Assembly (NCBI GenBank): GCA_046590575.1
Contig: JBKJUS010000083.1
Location: forward strand, 1-18,187
Reading direction: 5' to 3'
DNA from: DATLNF01 sp046590575
GTDB taxonomy: Bacteria > Actinomycetota > Actinomycetes > BP-191
Length of the DNA stretch: 18,187 nt
Shown: in pieces, positions 16,139-18,187 of the stretch
How the letters are laid out: each line of letters opens with the position of its first letter
Position numbering within the stretch: position 1 is the first letter of the stretch
Made by a program: the position numbers and the translations under genes
The notes under the pieces: generated by a model
What the model saw: the letters and a program-made list of their open reading frames with translations, nothing else
The model's database searches: none
What the model was told of the DNA's origin: nothing

Positions 16139-17293
16139 ATGAACCCCGACTTCGGCACCTACCAGCTCGGCGAGGAGCACGACCTCCTCCGCAAGTCCGT
16201 GCGTTCCCTCGCCGAGGCCAAGATCGCGCCGCGAGCGGCCGAGATTGACGAGACCGCCGAGTTTCCCTGGGACGTCTACGAGGAGCTCAAGCGCAACGAC
16301 CTGCACGCCGTGCACATCCCCGAGCAGTACGCCGGGGCTGGGGCGGACGCGATCTCCAGCGCGATCGTCATCGAGGAGATCGCCCGGGTGTGCGCGTCCT
16401 CCTCGCTGATCCCGGCGGTGAACAAGCTCGGCACTCAGGGCCTGCTGCTCAGCGGGTCGGAAGACCTCAAGCAGCGCTACCTACCTCGGCTGGCGCGCGG
16501 GGAGGGGATGTTCTCCTATGCGCTCTCCGAGCCTGACGCCGGCTCGGACGCCGCGGCGATGAAGACCCGCGCCGTGCGTGATGGCGACTCCTACGTGCTG
16601 AACGGGACCAAGCGCTGGATCACCGGTGCGGGTGTGTCGAAGTGGTACACCGTCATGGCGGTCACCGACCCGGAGAAGAAGGCCAACGGCATCTCGGCTT
16701 TTGTGGTCGAAGCTGACGACCCGGGGTTCAGCGTCGGCAAGCTCGAGAAGAAGATGGGAATCAAGGGCAGTCCGACCGGGGAGCTCTACTTCGACAACTG
16801 CCGGATCCCGGCCGACCGGATGATTGGCGAGGAGGGCACCGGCTTCAAGACCGCGCTGCGCACCCTCGACCACACCCGGCTGACGATCGGTGCGCAGGCG
16901 CTCGGCATCGCCCAGGGGGCGCTCGACTACGCGCTGGGCTACACCAAGGAGCGCGAGCAATTCGGCAAGCCGATCGCGCAGTTCCAGGCCGTGCAGTTCA
17001 TGCTCGCCGACATGGCGATGAAGACCGAGGCGGCCCGTCAGCTGATCTATGTCGCGGCGGCCAAGGCCGAGCGGATGGAGCCCGACCTCACCTTCATCTC
17101 GGCGGCGGCGAAGTGCTTCGCCAGTGACACGGCGATGCAGGTGACGACCGACGCCGTACAGCTGCTCGGTGGTTATGGCTACGTCACGGACTACCCGGTC
17201 GAGCGGATGATGCGGGACGCGAAGATCACCCAAATCTACGAGGGCACCAATCAGATCCAACGGGTCGTCATGGCCAGAAGCCTTCTGCGCTAG
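16139..17293 (+). CDS. fadE25: Acyl-CoA dehydrogenase, FadE25-like
   Basis: A complete FAD-dependent acyl-CoA dehydrogenase of 384 residues. Family marks are HIPEQYAGAGAD (59-70), YALSEPDAGSDAAAM (about 126-140), MGIKGSPTGELYFDNCRIP (about 206-224), TKEREQFGKPIAQFQAVQFM and the C-terminal DAKITQIYEGTNQIQR (360-375), whose Glu368 is the expected catalytic base. Segments such as SSLIPAVNKLGTQGLLLSGSE and LDHTRLTIGAQALGIAQGAL closely match mycobacterial FadE25 as I remember it, a gene close to birA, accD5 and accA3 in those genomes. It differs clearly from the dehydrogenase at 11864 (EIGEGTSE instead of IYEGTNQ), so they are not recent duplicates. Substrate is unproven; short straight or branched acyl-CoAs are likely. 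The start is set by the leaderless spacing to TATCCT. Confidence 0.92.
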   Translation: MNPDFGTYQLGEEHDLLRKSVRSLAEAKIAPRAAEIDETAEFPWDVYEELKRNDLHAVHIPEQYAGAGADAISSAIVIEEIARVCASSSLIPAVNKLGTQGLLLSGSEDLKQRYLPRLARGEGMFSYALSEPDAGSDAAAMKTRAVRDGDSYVLNGTKRWITGAGVSKWYTVMAVTDPEKKANGISAFVVEADDPGFSVGKLEKKMGIKGSPTGELYFDNCRIPADRMIGEEGTGFKTALRTLDHTRLTIGAQALGIAQGALDYALGYTKEREQFGKPIAQFQAVQFMLADMAMKTEAARQLIYVAAAKAERMEPDLTFISAAAKCFASDTAMQVTTDAVQLLGGYGYVTDYPVERMMRDAKITQIYEGTNQIQRVVMARSLLR

Positions 17294-17342
17294 CAACTTT
17301 CCCGTTCCGACACTTCGGTCGTAGGTCCTTATCTACAGTCTT

Positions 17343-17364
17343 CATCCCTACTCCATCCCTACTC
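17343..17364 (+). repeat. Tandem direct repeat, 11 bp x 2
   Basis: CATCCCTACTC occurs twice without a gap (17343-17353 and 17354-17364). The second copy runs into the stop codon region of the truncated reductase on the minus strand. It looks like a simple slippage duplication in the 69-bp gap after the FadE25-like gene; no other structure is evident there. Confidence 0.7.
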
Positions 17365-17770
17365 AGGCACGCTCAGTGCTGCCGCTGGGCGTCGAGACCG
17401 CCTCGATGGCGTAGGCGGCCGCTAGCGCTTCGAGTCCGTCCCACAGCCGCACTCCGCGGCCGAGCACGATCGGTACCTGGACGAGGTGGATGTGGTCCAC
17501 GAGGCCCGCAGCGATGAAGTCGCGGGCGACGGTCGGACCGCCCCCGATACGCACATCCTGACCGGCCGCCGCCTCACGCGCGACGTCGAGAGCTTCGGCC
17601 GGCGAGGCGTCGAGGAAGTGGAACGTCGTCCCGCCCGCCAACTCCATCGGCGAACGGGGATGGTGGGTGAGCACAAAAGTCGGCGTGTGAAACGGCGGGT
17701 TCGGGCCCCACCAGCCCGTCCACGCAGGGTCGTCATGCCAGCCAGGGGGGCCAAACTTGTTCGCGCCCAC
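17363..17770 (-). pseudogene. RibD C-terminal/dihydrofolate reductase-like protein, N-terminally truncated remnant
   Basis: The 135-codon frame matches the middle and C-terminal parts of the RibD-C/DHFR-like reductase family: GWWGPNPPFHTPTFVLTHHPRSP near the N-terminus, GGTTFHFLD, VRIGGGPTVARDFIAAGLVD (about 73-92) and HIHLVQVPIVLGRG. Family members are about 180-200 residues and begin with a strand, an SxDG motif and an NADPH-binding segment, all missing here. The only possible start is a GTG at 17770, which lies inside the homologous region, and an in-frame TGA stands two codons before it, so the missing part cannot be encoded upstream. The next bases belong to a different gene on the other strand. 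I read it as a broken gene, not a short functional one. Confidence 0.75.
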
Positions 17771-18058
17771 AGGTCAGGACTCCGGCCGGAAAGGGCTGGA
17801 ACAGGCGGCTGCCGTTTACCGGGATGCGTTTCCCGACCTAGCCGTCACGATCGACGTGCAGATCGCGAACGGCGACCTTGTGGCGCAAGCAGGCGTTGGC
17901 ACGGGTAGAACACCGGCGAGCTGCTCGGGATGCCTCCTACTGGGAAGTCGGTCACGGTGCCGTGGAGCGACATCTACCGCCTGCGTGACGGCAAGATCGT
18001 TGACCAGTGGCACGTCGAAGATCTGCCAGCGATGATGCAGCAGCTCGGCATGGGGTAA
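17757..18058 (+). pseudogene. SnoaL-like ester cyclase, 5'-truncated and frameshifted remnant
   Basis: Two reading frames together give one SnoaL-like (NTF2-fold) protein. The first, from about 17760 to 17906, reads GRKGLEQAAAVYRDAFPDL, then VTIDVQIANGDLVAQ. The second, from about 17912 to the TAA at 18056, reads TGELLGMPPTGKSVTVP, DIYRLRDGKIVDQWHVEDLP and MMQQLGMG. The family normally continues through GTHTGELLG at the break; ACGGGTAGAACACC is one base short of encoding it, so a single-base deletion near 17907-17911 explains the shift. The first 40-50 residues of the family, including the start, are absent, and the only nearby start codon is a TTG inside the reductase remnant. Expected activity, if intact, would be on a small hydrophobic substrate, but this copy is dead. 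Confidence 0.75.
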
Positions 18059-18174
18059 CTATCCGGAACGTGCCGGTAGGGGACGCGGCATATCTGCCGT
18101 TAAGGGCCGCTGCTTCACGCTAGACGCGCCCGCGACCACCTTCCCTGAGAACAATTCTTACTAGTCTGAGCGTC
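18059..18174 (+). other. Non-coding stretch before the edge gene
   Basis: No reading frame here looks like a gene. CGGCA-TATC-TGCCG (18086-18099) could form a weak five-pair hairpin, a possible terminator. AGAA-CAA-TTCT (18149-18159) is a short dyad just upstream of the candidate -10 at 18162 and could be part of an operator. Both are weak. Confidence 0.3.
18162..18167 (+). promoter_or_regulatory. Candidate -10 element (TAGTCT) for a gene starting at 18175
   Basis: TAGTCT fits TAnnnT and ends seven bases before a GTG, the same spacing as the leaderless genes elsewhere in this window. Confidence 0.4.
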
Positions 18175-18187
18175 GTGGCTCTTTTCG
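18175..18187 (+). CDS. Possible start of a leaderless gene, cut by the window edge
   Basis: GTG GCT CTT TTC would give MALF at the very end of the window. The only support is the TAGTCT hexamer seven bases upstream and the lack of any other use for this DNA. Four codons are too few to identify a product. Confidence 0.3.

Overview
The window reads as a chromosomal segment of a high-GC Gram-positive bacterium (Actinomycetota). The evidence is strong G/C bias at third codon positions, short intergenic gaps, several apparently leaderless genes (a TAnnnT -10 hexamer 6-8 nt before an ATG or GTG), and an acyl-CoA carboxylase with a separate epsilon subunit, which is an actinobacterial trait. From memory, the gene set (carboxylase alpha, epsilon and beta, birA divergent from beta, a PH-domain membrane protein, a GtrA-like protein and a FadE25-like dehydrogenase) matches the mycobacterial neighbourhood fadE25-GtrA-PH-birA-accD5-accE5-accA3. 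The species cannot be named from the sequence alone.

Layout. 1-4078: biotin-dependent carboxylase genes on the minus strand, with alpha (cut by the window edge), epsilon and beta. A plus-strand cupredoxin lipoprotein lies between alpha and epsilon. 4097-4954: birA, the ligase that biotinylates the alpha subunit, diverging from beta across 18 bp. 4961-6600: a GerMN/Gmad2 lipoprotein (minus) and a PH-domain membrane protein (plus). 6611-11299: HMG-CoA lyase (plus), a PLP-dependent threonine/serine dehydratase translationally coupled to an MFS transporter (minus), and a second carboxyltransferase (plus). 11313-13030: a GtrA-like membrane protein (minus) and an acyl-CoA dehydrogenase (plus). 13145-14756: two tandem L,D-transpeptidases. 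14769-17293: UDP-glucose dehydrogenase (minus) and a FadE25-like acyl-CoA dehydrogenase (plus). 17363-18058: the remains of two divergent genes, a RibD/DHFR-like reductase and a SnoaL-like cyclase, joined with both 5' ends missing. A leaderless start may lie at 18175.

Two themes dominate. One is acyl-CoA metabolism: carboxylation of propionyl-CoA and probably another acyl-CoA, two dehydrogenases, HMG-CoA lyase and amino acid deamination, which would fit branched-chain amino acid catabolism and the supply of carboxylated CoA esters for lipid synthesis. The other is the cell envelope: L,D-transpeptidases, UDP-glucuronate synthesis, GtrA and lipoproteins.

I found no phage, IS, CRISPR, toxin-antitoxin or defence genes, no RNA genes, and no convincing undescribed multi-gene system. 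The items most worth a second look are the symmetric bidirectional promoter between beta and birA, the deletion scar at 17363-18058, the extra carboxyltransferase without partner subunits, and the tandem L,D-transpeptidases.
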